From Comamonas sp. (lineage in GTDB: Bacteria > Pseudomonadota > Gammaproteobacteria > Burkholderiales > Burkholderiaceae_C), in assembly GCA_028690035.1 (NCBI GenBank), contig JAQVCA010000001.1:466430-530429 (forward strand): DNA of 64,000 bases, given 5' to 3'. Below are positions 16,602-28,510 of this stretch, one piece after another. Position 1 is the stretch's first letter. Each line of letters opens with the position of its first letter. The translations under genes were made by a program, and so were the position numbers. The notes under the pieces were generated by a model. The model was not told the DNA's origin, ran no database searches, and worked only from the letters and a program-made list of their open reading frames with translations.

Positions 16602-19304
16602 ATGAACCTCACACGACGTCAATGGATGGGCACCAGCGCAGTTGGTATGCTGGGCGCCATGGCCTATGGCCTCAAACTGTCACCGATTGCGCAGGCGCTG
16701 GCTGCCGCTGAATTGGACGCCAACGCGCAGTTGGCCGCTTTGAAATCCTTTAGCGGTGTGGTACCCCATGCCACCCACTACGGCCCCTTGCTGGCCACGG
16801 TCGAAAAAGGCCGCATCGTCAAGATTGAGGCGCAGGCCAGCGACAAGATGCCCACTGCCATGCTGACGGAAGGTGTGCTGGATCGCACCTACGACAAGAC
16901 CCGCATTGCCGGCGCCATGGTGCGCAAGTCGTATCTGGAGTGGGAACGAAACGGGCGCAAAGGCAGCAACAAGCCCGAGCTGCGCGGCAAGGACGAATGG
17001 GTGCAAGTGAGCTGGGACACGGCGCTGGGCCTGACGGCCAAGGCCATCTTGGACACGATTGAAAAATACGGCAACGAGGGGTGTTTCTCTAGTTCGTACG
17101 GCGGCTGGTCGCACGCGGGCATCTTCCGCCCCAACGTGCTGCAGGGGCGCTTTTTCAACCTGCTGGGTGGCTCCTCCATGACCACTGGTGACTACTCGGC
17201 GGGTGCCGGGCAGATCATCATGCCCATGGTGATTGGCGACATGGAGGTGTATTCGGCGCAGACCGCCTGGGAGCAGTTGCGCGACAACACCGAACTCGTG
17301 GTGTTCATTGGCTGCGACCCGGACAAAAACAACCGCGTGGAATACACCGTGTGCGACCACGAGATGTACTCGGGCTGGGATGCCATCAAACAGGCGGGCT
17401 GCCAGTTCATCTCCATCAACCCACAGGTGACCACCACCGACGAGAAAATGGGTTCGGAGTGGGTGCGCATCGTCCCCAACACCGACACTGCCCTGTTCAT
17501 GGCCATGGGCTACCACCTGCTCAGCCAGAACAAGCACAACCAGGCCTTCATCGACAAGTACACCGTGGGCTTTGACAAGTACCGCGCCCACTTGGAAGGC
17601 AAGGACGGCAGCGCCCCCAAAACCCCCGAGTGGGCCGAAAAAATCACCGGCATCCCCGCCACCAAGATCCGCGCGCTGGCCGAGCTGATGGCCTCCAAGC
17701 GCACGCAGCTGTGTGGTTCGTGGGCCATTCAGCGCGCCCACCATGGCGAGATGCCGTACTGGGCCATCGTCAATTTCGCCTGCATTCTGGGCAACATCGG
17801 CCTGCCCGGCCAGGGCGTGGGCTTCAGCTGGCACTATGGCGGCGGTGGTACGGCGCAATCGGGCGGCACAGCTCCGACTGGATTGTCGCAAGGGCGCAAC
17901 CCGGTCAAGAAGATCTGCCCGGCCTCGCGCATCAGCGAGATGTTGCTCAACCCGGGCAAAGAGTTCACCTACAACGGCAGCACCTACACCTTCCCGCTGG
18001 TCAAGCTGATCTACAACGCGGGCAACAACGCGTTCTCGCACCAGCAAGACCTCAACGAGCTGGCACGCGCTATCCAGAACGTGGACACCATCATCTGCCA
18101 CGAACCCTGGTGGAACGGCTCGGCGCGCTGGGCCGACATTGTGCTGGGCGCCACCACGACGGTGGAGCGCAACGACATCAGCTCGGCAGGCACCTACAGC
18201 ATCGACAAGGTATACGCAATGAAGCAAATCATTGCGCCCCAGCACGATGCGTTGGACGATTTTGAAATCTTCCGTCGCTTGGCTGCGCTGTTTGGTGTCG
18301 AATACGCCTTCACCGAGGGCAAGACGCAGATGGACTATGTCCAGGCCGCTTACCAGGCCAGCAGCGCCTCCAAGTACACCCCGTTCGAAAAATTCTGGGC
18401 CGATGGCGTGGCGCATATTCCCGTCCCCCCCGAGGCACACAAGTGGGTGCGCCATGGCGACTTCCGCACTGACCCGGAAAAGAACCCCCTGCACACTGCC
18501 AGCGGCAAGATTGAGATGTACTCCACCACCATCGAGAAGATGGGCATCCCCGACATGCCGCCCATGCCCAAGTGGCAAGAGCCTGGTGAGTACCTGGGCA
18601 ACGCCAAAAAAGGCCAGGTGCATGTGGTCAGCCCCCACCCCTACTGGCGTCTGCACTCACAGCTCAACAACTCCGAGCGCCTGCGCAAGCGCTACACCAT
18701 CCAGACACGCGAGCCGCTGACCATCAGCGTGCAGGATGCCAAGGCCAACGGCATTCGCGATGGCGATCTGGTTGAGCTGTCCAACGAACGTGGCGCGGTG
18801 GTGGTGGGCGCGCGCGTGTCCGACAAGATCATGCCCGGCGTGGTCAGTCTGTACGAAGGCGCCTGGCCACAGCTGGACAGCAAGGGGCGGTGCAACAACG
18901 GTTTGGTCAATTTCCTGACTTCCAGCCGCAGCGCCAGTGGCCTGACGCAAGCCACCACAGCCAACACCTGCGTTGCCTCGATTCGCAAATGTACCGATGC
19001 CGATCCCGGTGGCACCAAGGCCTTCGATCCGCCCAAGATCACCAAAAGCGACATCAAGTTTGATGATCCCTTCTTCGGACTGGATCGCGCCTTTGTATTG
19101 CGCGAGAAAGCCACGGCATCCTTGTCGCCAGCGGAAAAAATCTACTACCAGCGTTGCTCGGTGTGCCATGGCCCACGTGAACCCAGCCACTTCACCGAAA
19201 AGCAATGGCTGGGTATCACCCCCAGCATGTTCCAGCGGGCGGGCCTGAATGACGACGAGCAGAAGATAGTGCTCGATTTCCTGCTGAAAAACGCCAAGCA
19301 TTGA
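16602..19304 (+). CDS. TorA/BisC-type molybdopterin oxidoreductase fused to cytochrome c
   Basis: A 900-residue protein starting MNLTRRQWMGTSAVGMLG, a twin-arginine signal, so the folded enzyme should be exported to the periplasm. The molybdopterin domains resemble TMAO, DMSO and biotin sulfoxide reductases. S170 in GGWSHAG is at the position of the Mo-ligating Ser, and there is no N-terminal Fe-S cysteine cluster. Residues from about 840 form a small cytochrome c domain with heme motif CSVCH (C852-H856). The ATG at 16602 follows GGGAGT; the frame is open further upstream but overlaps ppx. No membrane cytochrome or chaperone gene is adjacent, so the electron donor and TorD-like chaperone must lie elsewhere. 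Confidence 0.88.
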   Translation: MNLTRRQWMGTSAVGMLGAMAYGLKLSPIAQALAAAELDANAQLAALKSFSGVVPHATHYGPLLATVEKGRIVKIEAQASDKMPTAMLTEGVLDRTYDKTRIAGAMVRKSYLEWERNGRKGSNKPELRGKDEWVQVSWDTALGLTAKAILDTIEKYGNEGCFSSSYGGWSHAGIFRPNVLQGRFFNLLGGSSMTTGDYSAGAGQIIMPMVIGDMEVYSAQTAWEQLRDNTELVVFIGCDPDKNNRVEYTVCDHEMYSGWDAIKQAGCQFISINPQVTTTDEKMGSEWVRIVPNTDTALFMAMGYHLLSQNKHNQAFIDKYTVGFDKYRAHLEGKDGSAPKTPEWAEKITGIPATKIRALAELMASKRTQLCGSWAIQRAHHGEMPYWAIVNFACILGNIGLPGQGVGFSWHYGGGGTAQSGGTAPTGLSQGRNPVKKICPASRISEMLLNPGKEFTYNGSTYTFPLVKLIYNAGNNAFSHQQDLNELARAIQNVDTIICHEPWWNGSARWADIVLGATTTVERNDISSAGTYSIDKVYAMKQIIAPQHDALDDFEIFRRLAALFGVEYAFTEGKTQMDYVQAAYQASSASKYTPFEKFWADGVAHIPVPPEAHKWVRHGDFRTDPEKNPLHTASGKIEMYSTTIEKMGIPDMPPMPKWQEPGEYLGNAKKGQVHVVSPHPYWRLHSQLNNSERLRKRYTIQTREPLTISVQDAKANGIRDGDLVELSNERGAVVVGARVSDKIMPGVVSLYEGAWPQLDSKGRCNNGLVNFLTSSRSASGLTQATTANTCVASIRKCTDADPGGTKAFDPPKITKSDIKFDDPFFGLDRAFVLREKATASLSPAEKIYYQRCSVCHGPREPSHFTEKQWLGITPSMFQRAGLNDDEQKIVLDFLLKNAKH

Positions 19305-19357
19305 TCGGGATAGCAAGGGCGCTACCGTGCCCTAGACATCTACCACGATCCACCACA

Positions 19358-19391
19358 AAAAAAGCCCGGGGTATCCACCTCGGGCTTTTTT
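19358..19391. terminator. Bidirectional terminator between the molybdoenzyme gene and ppk1
   Basis: AAAAAAGCCCG pairs with CGGGCTTTTTT, giving an A/T-flanked hairpin that can end transcription from both convergent genes. Confidence 0.85.
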
Positions 19392-19406
19392 ACGCGGGGT
19401 AGAGCC

Positions 19407-21650
19407 TCAAGCCAGGCCACCGTAGTTTTTCATCAAATTTTTCTGCGCGCCAAAACCATCGGTGGGGCGCATGGGGCGCTGGTACTTGCCATCGGCTTCC
19501 AGCACCCAGGCATCGCGGTCGTCGTGCAGGTAGGCGGCCAGGCACTCGTCGATCACACGTTGGCGCAGCTTGCGGTTGGTCACGGGCCAAGCCAACTCCA
19601 CGCGGCGCAGCATGTTGCGGCGCATCCAATCGGCACTGGACAGGTACAGCTCTTCATGCTTGCCCCAAGCAAAGTAAAACACGCGCGAATGCTCCAAGAA
19701 GCGGCCAATGATGGAGCGCACACGGATGTTGTCCGTCCACCCCGGGCGCTGCGCCGGCAGCTGGCAAGCGCCGCGTACGATCAGGTCGATCTGCACGCCC
19801 TGGCGGCCCGCCTCGATCAGCGCAACGATCAAGGCCTCGTCGGTCAAGGCATTCATCTTGAGCACAATGCGTGCATCTTCGCCTTTGGCCGCCGCCGCTG
19901 CCGCCTGCTCAATCAGTGCGAGCATGCGGTTGTGCAGATGGAAGGGCGCCATCACCAGGCGCTGCAGCTCTGGCAGGTGGTTGTGGCTGGAAAGGTGGCG
20001 AAACACCGCGTCCATGTCCTCGGTGATCTGCGTATCGCAGGTCAGATGGCTCAAGTCGGTGTACAGGCGCGCGCTGCGGGCGTTGTAGTTGCCCGTGGAC
20101 AGGTGGCCATAGCGCTGCAGCTGCCCGGTGCGCTTGTCGCGGCGCGTGATGAGCAGCATTTTGGCGTGCGTCTTCAGGCCCACCACGCCGTACACCACCT
20201 GTACGCCCAGCGATTCGAGCTTTTCGGCCCAGTTGATATTGGCCTCTTCGTCAAAGCGCGCCTTGAGCTCCAGCACGGCCAGCACCTCCTTGCCCCGGCC
20301 CACGGCCTCGGCCAGCAGGCGCATGATTTCCGAGTCTGAGCCGGTGCGGTAAATGGTCTGTTTGATGGCCAGTACCTGTGGATCGTTCACCGCTTCGCGC
20401 AGCAGCTGCAGCACGGCATCGAAATTCTCGAATGGCTGGTGGATCAACACATCGCCCTTGCGCATCTGCGCCATCACCGAGCGCCCCACCTCCAGCTGGC
20501 GCGGCCAGGCGGGTTTCCAGGGGGGGAACAGCAGTGCCGGGTCGTCCACCAGGTCGATCAGCTGCATCTGGCGCACCAGGTTCACCGGGCCTTTCACACG
20601 GAACAGCGCCTGTTGCGGCAGGCCGTACTGTTCCAAGAGCAAATTGGCCAGCATGGGCGAACAAGCCGATGACACCTCCAGGCGCACCGCCTGGCCATAG
20701 TGGCGGTGGTGCAGACCCTGGCGCAGGGCCATGCGCAAGTCGCTCACATCTTCTTCATCGACGGCCAGATCCGAATTGCGCGTGACGCGAAACTGCGAGA
20801 ACTCGGCCACCTCACGCCCAGAGAACAGCTCCGACAGGTGCGCGCGCACCACGCTGGAGATGCTGACAAACAAGCGCTGCTTGCCCGCTACTTTTTCGGG
20901 CATGGCGATCAGGCGTGGCAAAGCGCGTGGCACCTTGACGATGGCCACCTCGTTGGCGCGACCAAAGGCGTCCACGCCGTGCAAGCGCACGATGAAGTTG
21001 AGCGCCTTGTTGGCCACCTGGGGAAAGGGATGGGACGGATCCAACCCCACCGGCACCAGCAGCGGCTGCACTTCGCGCAGGAAGTATTCGCGCACCCAGC
21101 GCCGCTGCAGCGTGTTGCGCTCGCCATGCGAGACCAGACGGATGGCCTGCTGGTGAAAGGCCGGGATCAATGCCTGGTTGTACAGCTGGTACTGGCGTGC
21201 TACCAGCGCCTGGGCCTTGTCCATCAGTGCCAGGAAGCTGGAACGGGTGTACAAGCCCTGCTCCTCGCCCGCGTTGGCGGCAGACACATGCGCAGCGCCA
21301 CGCACCTCAAACCATTCATCTAGGTTGGAAGAGACGATGCACAGATAGCGCAGGCGCTCCAGCAAGGGCACATCCTTGCGCTCGGCCCAACTGAGCACAC
21401 GCTCGTTGAAAGCCAGCAGGCTCATATCGCGATCGAGCAGTTGCTGCGGTTGGGCCGGCGCCACCTGGGGCTGCGGTACGGTCTGCAACAGCACATCGGC
21501 CACTTCAATGGCCTCTTCCAGCTGGGCCTGTGGCTCGGGCTCGTGCAGGATGATGGCGTTCGCATCCCGTTCTAGGAATACCGGTGCAGCTGCAGGCTGT
21601 GGGGTAGCGGCTGCGTCCTGCGGGACATCAGGGGAAGGCGTGTTCGACAT
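19407..21650 (-). CDS. ppk1: Polyphosphate kinase 1
   Basis: Makes polyphosphate reversibly from ATP. The 747 residues include the N domain LLDRDMSLLAFNERVLSWAE, the SSNLDEWFEVRG segment, and the catalytic core with the phospholipase-D-like fold (FENFDAVLQLLREAVNDPQV, ALIVALIEAGRQGVQIDLIV, GKHEELYLSSADWM). A Pro/Ala-rich N-terminal extension of about 75 residues precedes the conserved part. I start at ATG 21650; a GTG at 21674 would add eight residues. It lies downstream of phoR on the same strand, separated by a repeat element and its own promoter region. Confidence 0.96.
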   Translation of the reverse strand: MSNTPSPDVPQDAAATPQPAAAPVFLERDANAIILHEPEPQAQLEEAIEVADVLLQTVPQPQVAPAQPQQLLDRDMSLLAFNERVLSWAERKDVPLLERLRYLCIVSSNLDEWFEVRGAAHVSAANAGEEQGLYTRSSFLALMDKAQALVARQYQLYNQALIPAFHQQAIRLVSHGERNTLQRRWVREYFLREVQPLLVPVGLDPSHPFPQVANKALNFIVRLHGVDAFGRANEVAIVKVPRALPRLIAMPEKVAGKQRLFVSISSVVRAHLSELFSGREVAEFSQFRVTRNSDLAVDEEDVSDLRMALRQGLHHRHYGQAVRLEVSSACSPMLANLLLEQYGLPQQALFRVKGPVNLVRQMQLIDLVDDPALLFPPWKPAWPRQLEVGRSVMAQMRKGDVLIHQPFENFDAVLQLLREAVNDPQVLAIKQTIYRTGSDSEIMRLLAEAVGRGKEVLAVLELKARFDEEANINWAEKLESLGVQVVYGVVGLKTHAKMLLITRRDKRTGQLQRYGHLSTGNYNARSARLYTDLSHLTCDTQITEDMDAVFRHLSSHNHLPELQRLVMAPFHLHNRMLALIEQAAAAAAKGEDARIVLKMNALTDEALIVALIEAGRQGVQIDLIVRGACQLPAQRPGWTDNIRVRSIIGRFLEHSRVFYFAWGKHEELYLSSADWMRRNMLRRVELAWPVTNRKLRQRVIDECLAAYLHDDRDAWVLEADGKYQRPMRPTDGFGAQKNLMKNYGGLA

Positions 21651-21719
21651 AGATCGGTTCAAAAAATAACGCACCAGCGCGTGTCCATTATGGGTCTGGC
21701 GCCAGTGTGCTGATCTTCT

Positions 21720-21737
21720 ATGACAACTCCATGAACT
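21720..21737 (-). promoter_or_regulatory. Possible weak Pho box upstream of ppk1
   Basis: Minus-strand half-sites AGTTCAT (from 21737) and TTGTCAT (from 21726) are exactly 11 bases apart, as PhoB requires. A CATAAT -10-like box at 21688-21693 is about 26 bases downstream, farther than usual, so this is tentative. Confidence 0.35.
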
Positions 21738-21750
21738 GCCAAGACTTATT

Positions 21751-21843
21751 AAAAAAATAGCTGCACCCGCTGATGGATAAAGGATTTCAGGATGTTTTGT
21801 ATCTAAAAACTTTTATGAATCAGCGGCTACAGCTATTATTTTT
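21751..21843. repeat. Dispersed inverted-repeat element, copy 3
   Basis: Left arm AAAAAATAGCTGCACCCGCT and right arm AGCGGCTACAGCTATTATTT pair with few mismatches around a core of about 50 bases. It lies between phoR and ppk1 and may end phoR transcription. Confidence 0.7.
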
Positions 21844-21873
21844 AACTTTCTTGTTCTTGTAGATGACCCGATG

Positions 21874-23204
<1,331 letters not shown>

Positions 23205-23208
<4 letters not shown>

Positions 23209-23900
23209 TGCGCGTCTGCGCTCAGACGGTAGCCCGCCCCGCGCACGGTTTGCACCATGGTGCCCGCCTCGCCCAAAGCTTGGCGCAGGCGCTTGACGTG
23301 AACATCCACCGTGCGCTCTTCGATGTAAGCATCGTCGCCCCAGACTTGATCGAGCAGCTGGCTGCGGCTGTGTACGCGCTCAGGGTGTTGCATAAGATGA
23401 CTGAGCAGTTTGAACTCCATCGGCCCCAGTTTCAGGGTCTGGCCCTGGTAGCTGACCTGGTGCGTGGCGCCGTTCAAGTGCAAGGCGCCGACTTTCAGCT
23501 CCTCACCCACACTGAGCGGCGCACGGCGACGCAGCACGGCGCGGATGCGCGCCAACAGCTCTTGCACCGAGAAGGGTTTGGTGATGTAGTCGTCTGCTCC
23601 GGCATCCAGCCCGGCAATTTTGTCCGGCTCATCGCCCCGGGCCGTGAGCATCAAAATTGGCACCTGCTTGGTACGCGACTGGCTACGCCAGCGCTTGGCC
23701 AACTCCAGGCCACTGGTGCCGCCAGGCAGCATCCAGTCCAGCAAGATCAGGTCGGGCACGCTGTCTTCCAGCGCTTTTTGAGCGCTGGGGCCATCTTCTG
23801 CACACACCGGCGTAAAACCATGGTGGCGCAGGTTGATGGCGATCAATTCTGCGATCGCGGATTCGTCTTCCACGATCAACACCTGCGGCATTTTTCTCAT
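23205..23900 (-). CDS. phoB: Phosphate regulon response regulator PhoB
   Basis: A 231-residue OmpR-type regulator. The receiver domain has acidic residues E11 and D12, phosphoacceptor D55 (LILLDWMLPG) and K108 (YITKPF). The winged-helix output domain includes LDQVWGDDAYIEERTVDVHVKRLR and ends with VRGAGYRLS. It activates genes with Pho boxes such as pstS here. It overlaps phoU upstream and phoR downstream by four bases each. Confidence 0.97.
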
Positions 23901-24613
23901 GGGCGGGTCACAGATTGCAGGGCAGAGACCACTTGTTCGATGGTCTGGTGGCGCACATCCTTGCCTTCGACCAGGTAAATCACCTGCTCGGCGACGTTTT
24001 TGCTGTGGTCGCCAATGCGCTCAATGGCCTTGGCAATGAAAAGCAAATCCAGGCTGGCCGAAATCTTGCGCGGGTCTTCCATCATGTAGGTGATGAGCTT
24101 GCGCACGAAACCATCGAACTCTTCGTCAATGAGATCGTCTTCTTTCAGGATATTGACAGCGGCTTGGGTGTCCAGGCGCGCAAAGGCATCCAGCGTCTTG
24201 CGCAGCAAATCGGAGGCCATTTCTACAGCCACGCGCAAGTCGCCCGTAGGCAGCGTGCGCGAAGCGCCGCTTTCGATGATGGACTGCACCATGCGCGCCA
24301 TTTTGTGGGCTTCATCGCCCACACGCTCTAGGTTGGCCGTGGCCTTGGAGAAGGCGATCAGCAGGCGCAGGTCGCGCGCGGTAGGCTGTCGGCGCGCGAT
24401 GATGGAGGACAGCTCTTGGTCAATTTCCATTTCCATGGTGTTGACACGCTTTTCCGTGGCCACCACCTGCTCGACGGCGGCGGTGTCAAAGCTGGTCAAC
24501 GCCTGCACGGCGGTGCGGATTTGGGACTCGACCAAACCGCCCAGCTCCATCACGCGTGCAGACACGCGATTGAGCTCGGCATCGAACTGACTGGAGAGGT
24601 GTTTTTCTGTCAT
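23897..24613 (-). CDS. phoU: Phosphate transport regulator PhoU
   Basis: A 238-residue all-helical protein with two PhoU repeats; E/DxxxD metal-contact motifs include HLSSQFDAELNRVSARVMEL at the start and AIERIGDHSKNVAEQVIYLV near the end. It links PstSCAB to PhoR and keeps the kinase off when phosphate is plentiful. It starts 18 bases after pstB and overlaps phoB by ATGA. Confidence 0.96.
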   Translation of the reverse strand: MTEKHLSSQFDAELNRVSARVMELGGLVESQIRTAVQALTSFDTAAVEQVVATEKRVNTMEMEIDQELSSIIARRQPTARDLRLLIAFSKATANLERVGDEAHKMARMVQSIIESGASRTLPTGDLRVAVEMASDLLRKTLDAFARLDTQAAVNILKEDDLIDEEFDGFVRKLITYMMEDPRKISASLDLLFIAKAIERIGDHSKNVAEQVIYLVEGKDVRHQTIEQVVSALQSVTRP

Positions 24614-24630
24614 AGGGATCCCTTGGTGCC

Positions 24631-25422
24631 TCAGCCAAAACGGCCTGTGATGTAGTCTTCGGTTTCTTTGCGCTGGGGCTTGAAGAACATTTGTTCGGTG
24701 TCGCCAAACTCCATCAAATCGCCCAGATACATGTACGCGGTGTAGTCGCTGCAGCGTGCGGCCTGTTGCATGTTGTGGGTCACGATGACCACGGTGTAAT
24801 CATTTTTGAGCTCGGCGATCAGCTCTTCGATCTTGGAGGTGGAGATCGGGTCCAGCGCAGAGCACGGTTCATCGAGCAGCAGCACTTCGGGCTTGATGGC
24901 AATGCCGCGCGCAATGCACAAACGCTGCTGCTGGCCACCGGACAGCCCCGAGCCGCTTTGCTGCAGCTTGTCCTTGACCTCTTTCCAGAGCGCGGCTTTT
25001 TTCAGTGCCCATTCGACCCGATCGTCCATTTCGGATGGGCTCAGGTTTTCGAACAGCTTCACGCCAAAAGCGATGTTGTCGTAAATCGACATGGGAAACG
25101 GCGTGGGCTTTTGGAACACCATGCCCACCTTGGCACGGATCAACGCCACATCTTGTTTGCTGGTGAGCAAGTTATCGCCATCAAGCAGGATTTGCCCTTC
25201 GGCCCGCTGCTCGGGGTAGAGCTCAAACATGCGGTTGAAGGTGCGCAACAGCGTCGATTTGCCACAGCCCGAAGGGCCAATGAAGGCTGTGACCTTTTTC
25301 TCTGGGATGTCCAGATTGATGTTTTTCAGGGCATGGAACTTGCCGTAGTAGAAGTTCAAGTCGCGCACTGCCAGCTTGACGTTGCTGGAAAGGGAAGAAA
25401 CAGGGGAAGTGCTTGCAGTCAT
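24631..25422 (-). CDS. pstB: Phosphate ABC transporter ATP-binding protein
   Basis: A 263-residue ABC ATPase. Walker [10 protein letters not shown] is at residues 49-57, the signature is [16 protein letters not shown], Walker B is [13 protein letters not shown], and the H-loop is in [10 protein letters not shown]. It powers uptake through PstA and PstC and takes part in the PhoR signalling complex. It lies 20 bases after pstA. Confidence 0.97.
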   Translation of the reverse strand: MTASTSPVSSLSSNVKLAVRDLNFYYGKFHALKNINLDIPEKKVTAFIGPSGCGKSTLLRTFNRMFELYPEQRAEGQILLDGDNLLTSKQDVALIRAKVGMVFQKPTPFPMSIYDNIAFGVKLFENLSPSEMDDRVEWALKKAALWKEVKDKLQQSGSGLSGGQQQRLCIARGIAIKPEVLLLDEPCSALDPISTSKIEELIAELKNDYTVVIVTHNMQQAARCSDYTAYMYLGDLMEFGDTEQMFFKPQRKETEDYITGRFG

Positions 25423-25442
25423 AGTTTTCTCGAAAGCGCTTG

Positions 25443-26330
25443 TTATTTTTGGCGGGTGATGAAACGCGCCAAGATGTTCAGGCCCAACACCGCCACCGTG
25501 ATCAGGAACACACCGGCCCAGGCCAGCTGCTGCCAGTTTTCATAGGGGCTCATGGCAAATTTGAAGATGGTCACCGGCAGGCTGGCCATGGGCTTGGCCA
25601 GGTCAGAGTTCCAGAACTGGTTGTTCAGCGCTGTGAACAGCAGGGGCGCAGTTTCGCCCGCAATGCGCGCTACGGCCAGCAGCACACCGGTGATCACGCC
25701 GGCACGAGCGGCACGCAAAGTCACCATGATGATGACTTTCCACTTGGGCGTGCCCAGGGCATAGGCCGCCTCGCGCAGGCTGGCAGGCACCAAGATCAGC
25801 ATGTTCTCGGTGGTGCGAATGACCACCGGCACCACAATCAGCGCCAGCGCCACAATGCCCGCCCAGGCCGAGAAGCTGCGAAATTGCGCCACCACCATGG
25901 TGTACACAAACAGACCAATCACGATCGACGGTGCCGACAGCAAAATATCGTTCACAAAGCGCGTGGTGCTGGCCAACCACCCTTGGCGACCATATTCGGC
26001 CAGATACACACCCGCCATGACGCCCACCGGCGTGCCCACCAAGGTGGCCAGAGCCACCAGCACCAACGAACCAAAGATGGCATTGGCCAGGCCACCGGCC
26101 TCATTGGGTGGAGGCGTCATCTCGGTGAACAAGGCCAAGCTCATACCACCCAGCCCCAGACGGATGGTTTCCCACAAAATCCAGATCAGCCAGAACACGC
26201 CAAACAGCATGGCCGCCATGGACAGGGTCAGCGCCAGTTGATTGAGGCGCTTACGCTGGTTGTACTTGGCTTGGCGCGCTTGGACCTGTGCGGCAGCAGA
26301 GATGATCTTGCTGGAGGTTGTCGTGCTCAT
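25443..26330 (-). CDS. pstA: Phosphate ABC transporter permease PstA
   Basis: A 295-residue inner-membrane permease with six predicted membrane segments. The ABC-contact loop ([24 protein letters not shown]) is near the middle, as in PstA. Its ATG overlaps the pstC stop (ATGA). Confidence 0.96.
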   Translation of the reverse strand: MSTTTSSKIISAAAQVQARQAKYNQRKRLNQLALTLSMAAMLFGVFWLIWILWETIRLGLGGMSLALFTEMTPPPNEAGGLANAIFGSLVLVALATLVGTPVGVMAGVYLAEYGRQGWLASTTRFVNDILLSAPSIVIGLFVYTMVVAQFRSFSAWAGIVALALIVVPVVIRTTENMLILVPASLREAAYALGTPKWKVIIMVTLRAARAGVITGVLLAVARIAGETAPLLFTALNNQFWNSDLAKPMASLPVTIFKFAMSPYENWQQLAWAGVFLITVAVLGLNILARFITRQK

Positions 26331-27337
26331 GTTTTTGCCCCTTCCGATTTTTGCAAGCGGCTGAGCAGCAGCTTGGACAGTGCCAGCACCACAAAGGTGA
26401 TGAAAAACAGCACCAGCCCCAGATAGATCAAAGAGGCCTGGTGCAAGCCCTCGCCCGCCTCTGCAAACTCGTTGGCCAGGGCCGAGGTGATGCTGTTGGC
26501 CGCCTCAAACACCGACAGCGAATTCAACTGGTTCATGTTGCCAATCACAAAGGTCACCGCCATGGTTTCCCCCAGCGCACGCCCCAAACCCAGCATGATG
26601 CCGCCCAGCACGCCGGTCTTGGTGTAGGGCAGCACCACTTTCCAGACCACTTCCCAGGTAGTGGAACCCAGGCCGTAAGCCGATTCTTTGAGTAGCGCAG
26701 GCGTGACCTCAAACACATCGCGCATCACCGATGCAATAAAGGGAATGATCATGATCGCCAGGATGATGCCGGCTGCCAAAATTCCAATGCCCACTGGGGG
26801 GCCTGAGACAAAGGCTTCCAAATAGGGCACGCCCTCGAACATCGACTGCAGCGGCTGCTGCACGTAGGTGGCCAGCACGGGGCCGAACACCATCAGACCC
26901 CACATGCCGTACACGATGGAAGGCACCGCTGCCAGCAGCTCCACCGCAATCCCCAGCGGGCGCTTGAGCCAAGCCGGAGAGAGTTCCGTCAAAAACAGGG
27001 CAATACCAAAGCTCACCGGCACAGCAATCGCCAAGGCAATGATGGAAGTGGCCAAGGTGCCGTAAATCATGACCAGACCGCCGTACTCATCCTGTACAGG
27101 GTCCCAGACACTGCTGGTCAGAAACGACAGGCCGTATTTGCTGATGGCTGGCCAGGCACCGATCAGCAAGGCGACCATGATGGCCAGCAGCAGGCCCAGC
27201 GTCACCAGTGCTGCAGCACGGGCCAGAGCACCAAACAAACGATCCGCCATGCGCCCTGAAATAACGGGCTTGCGTGGCGGCACAGGAGACGCAGCGTGGG
27301 CGGCGGCAGGAGGTGATGAACTGGATAAGGTTGGCAT
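26327..27337 (-). CDS. pstC: Phosphate ABC transporter permease PstC
   Basis: A 336-residue permease with six or more membrane segments. The EAA-like coupling loop reads [22 protein letters not shown]. The first about 30 residues are a low-complexity cytoplasmic tail. It is separated from pstS by 80 bases that contain a stem-loop. Confidence 0.96.
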   Translation of the reverse strand: MPTLSSSSPPAAAHAASPVPPRKPVISGRMADRLFGALARAAALVTLGLLLAIMVALLIGAWPAISKYGLSFLTSSVWDPVQDEYGGLVMIYGTLATSIIALAIAVPVSFGIALFLTELSPAWLKRPLGIAVELLAAVPSIVYGMWGLMVFGPVLATYVQQPLQSMFEGVPYLEAFVSGPPVGIGILAAGIILAIMIIPFIASVMRDVFEVTPALLKESAYGLGSTTWEVVWKVVLPYTKTGVLGGIMLGLGRALGETMAVTFVIGNMNQLNSLSVFEAANSITSALANEFAEAGEGLHQASLIYLGLVLFFITFVVLALSKLLLSRLQKSEGAKT

Positions 27338-27370
27338 GGAGAGGATTACTCACAGTCAAACAAAGCAGCG

Positions 27371-27404
27371 GCCCGATGCACACAGCACACCGGGCACGGC
27401 TGCC
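27371..27404 (-). other. Intercistronic stem-loop between pstS and pstC
   Basis: On the minus strand GCAGCCGTGCCCG can pair with CGGGCCGCTGC across a loop of about ten bases, with one bulge. No T-run follows. Such structures often stabilise the highly expressed binding-protein message relative to the permease genes. Confidence 0.45.
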
Positions 27405-27417
27405 AACTACTTACGGC

Positions 27418-28461
27418 TTACTGCAGGCTAATGCTTTTGCCAGCATTGTCCTGAATACCACCCCAGGACTTGACGATCACGCTCTTGACGCTGTCAGGCA
27501 TGGGCACGTAGTCCAGATCGGCAGCCGTCTTGTCGCCATTCTGGTAGGCCCAGTCAAAAAACTTCAGCGAAGTGGCCGCATCCACAGGCTTTTCCTGCGT
27601 CTTGTGCATCAGGATGAACGTGGGGTTGGTGATAGGCCAAGTGGCATCGCCAGGCTGGTTCGTCAAAATCAGGTAAAAGCTCTTGGGCCACACCGCACCA
27701 GCAGCAGCTGCCTTGAAGCCCGTATCGTCAGGAGATGCAAACTTGCCTGCCGCGTTTTGCAGCAGCGTGTAAGTCATTTTGTTTTGCTTGACGTAGGCGT
27801 ACTCCACGTAACCGATGGAGTTGGGCAGGCGGCCCACAAAAGCGGCCACGCCCTCGTTGCCCTTGCCACCAGCGCCCACAGGCCAGTTCACAGCCGTGCC
27901 CTCGCCCACTTTGGTTTTCCAGTCGGCATTGACTTTGCTGAGGTAGTTGGTGAACACAAAAGTGGTACCCGAACCATCGGCACGGCGCACTGGCGCAATG
28001 TCAGCATCGGGCAGGGGCACGTCGGGGTTCAGCTCTTTGAGGGCGGGGTCGTTCCACTTGGTGATTTTGCCCAGATAGATATCGCCCAGCACCTGGCCTG
28101 TCAGCTTGATTTGACCAGGAGCGATGCCCTTGATGTTGACCACTGGCACCACGCCACCGATCACGGTAGGGAACTGCACCAAACCTTTCTTTTCCAGGTC
28201 TTCATCTTTCAAAGGCATGTCGGAGGCACCAAAAGCCACCGTCTTGGCTTCGATCTGGCGCAAGCCCGCACCGGAGCCAACGGATTGGTAGTTGATCTTC
28301 ACGCCGGTAGCCTTGTTGTATTCCGAGGCCCACTTGGCATACAGCGGCGCCGGAAAGGTAGCGCCCGCACCGGTGGCTTCTTGCTGGGCCCAGGCGGGCG
28401 CACCCCAGGAAGCGGCTGTCACTGTCAATATGGCAAAGGCGCGTGCGGCAATGCTGGTCAT
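27418..28461 (-). CDS. pstS: Phosphate ABC transporter substrate-binding protein PstS
   Basis: A 347-residue periplasmic binding protein. The signal peptide ends near AWAQQ (residues 20-25). The family motif GAGATFPAPLYAKWASEY follows, with YQSVGSGAGLRQIEAKTVAFGASD and RADGSGTTFVFTNYLS lining the phosphate site. The start ATG at 28461 follows AAGGAA; an open frame upstream to 28566 crosses the Pho box and promoter, so it is not coding. First gene of the pstSCAB-phoU-phoBR operon. Confidence 0.97.
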   Translation of the reverse strand: MTSIAARAFAILTVTAASWGAPAWAQQEATGAGATFPAPLYAKWASEYNKATGVKINYQSVGSGAGLRQIEAKTVAFGASDMPLKDEDLEKKGLVQFPTVIGGVVPVVNIKGIAPGQIKLTGQVLGDIYLGKITKWNDPALKELNPDVPLPDADIAPVRRADGSGTTFVFTNYLSKVNADWKTKVGEGTAVNWPVGAGGKGNEGVAAFVGRLPNSIGYVEYAYVKQNKMTYTLLQNAAGKFASPDDTGFKAAAAGAVWPKSFYLILTNQPGDATWPITNPTFILMHKTQEKPVDAATSLKFFDWAYQNGDKTAADLDYVPMPDSVKSVIVKSWGGIQDNAGKSISLQ

Positions 28462-28510
28462 GCTGGAATTCCTTGTGCTGTGAAAATATGTGGGTTTGTC
28501 CACAACAAGA

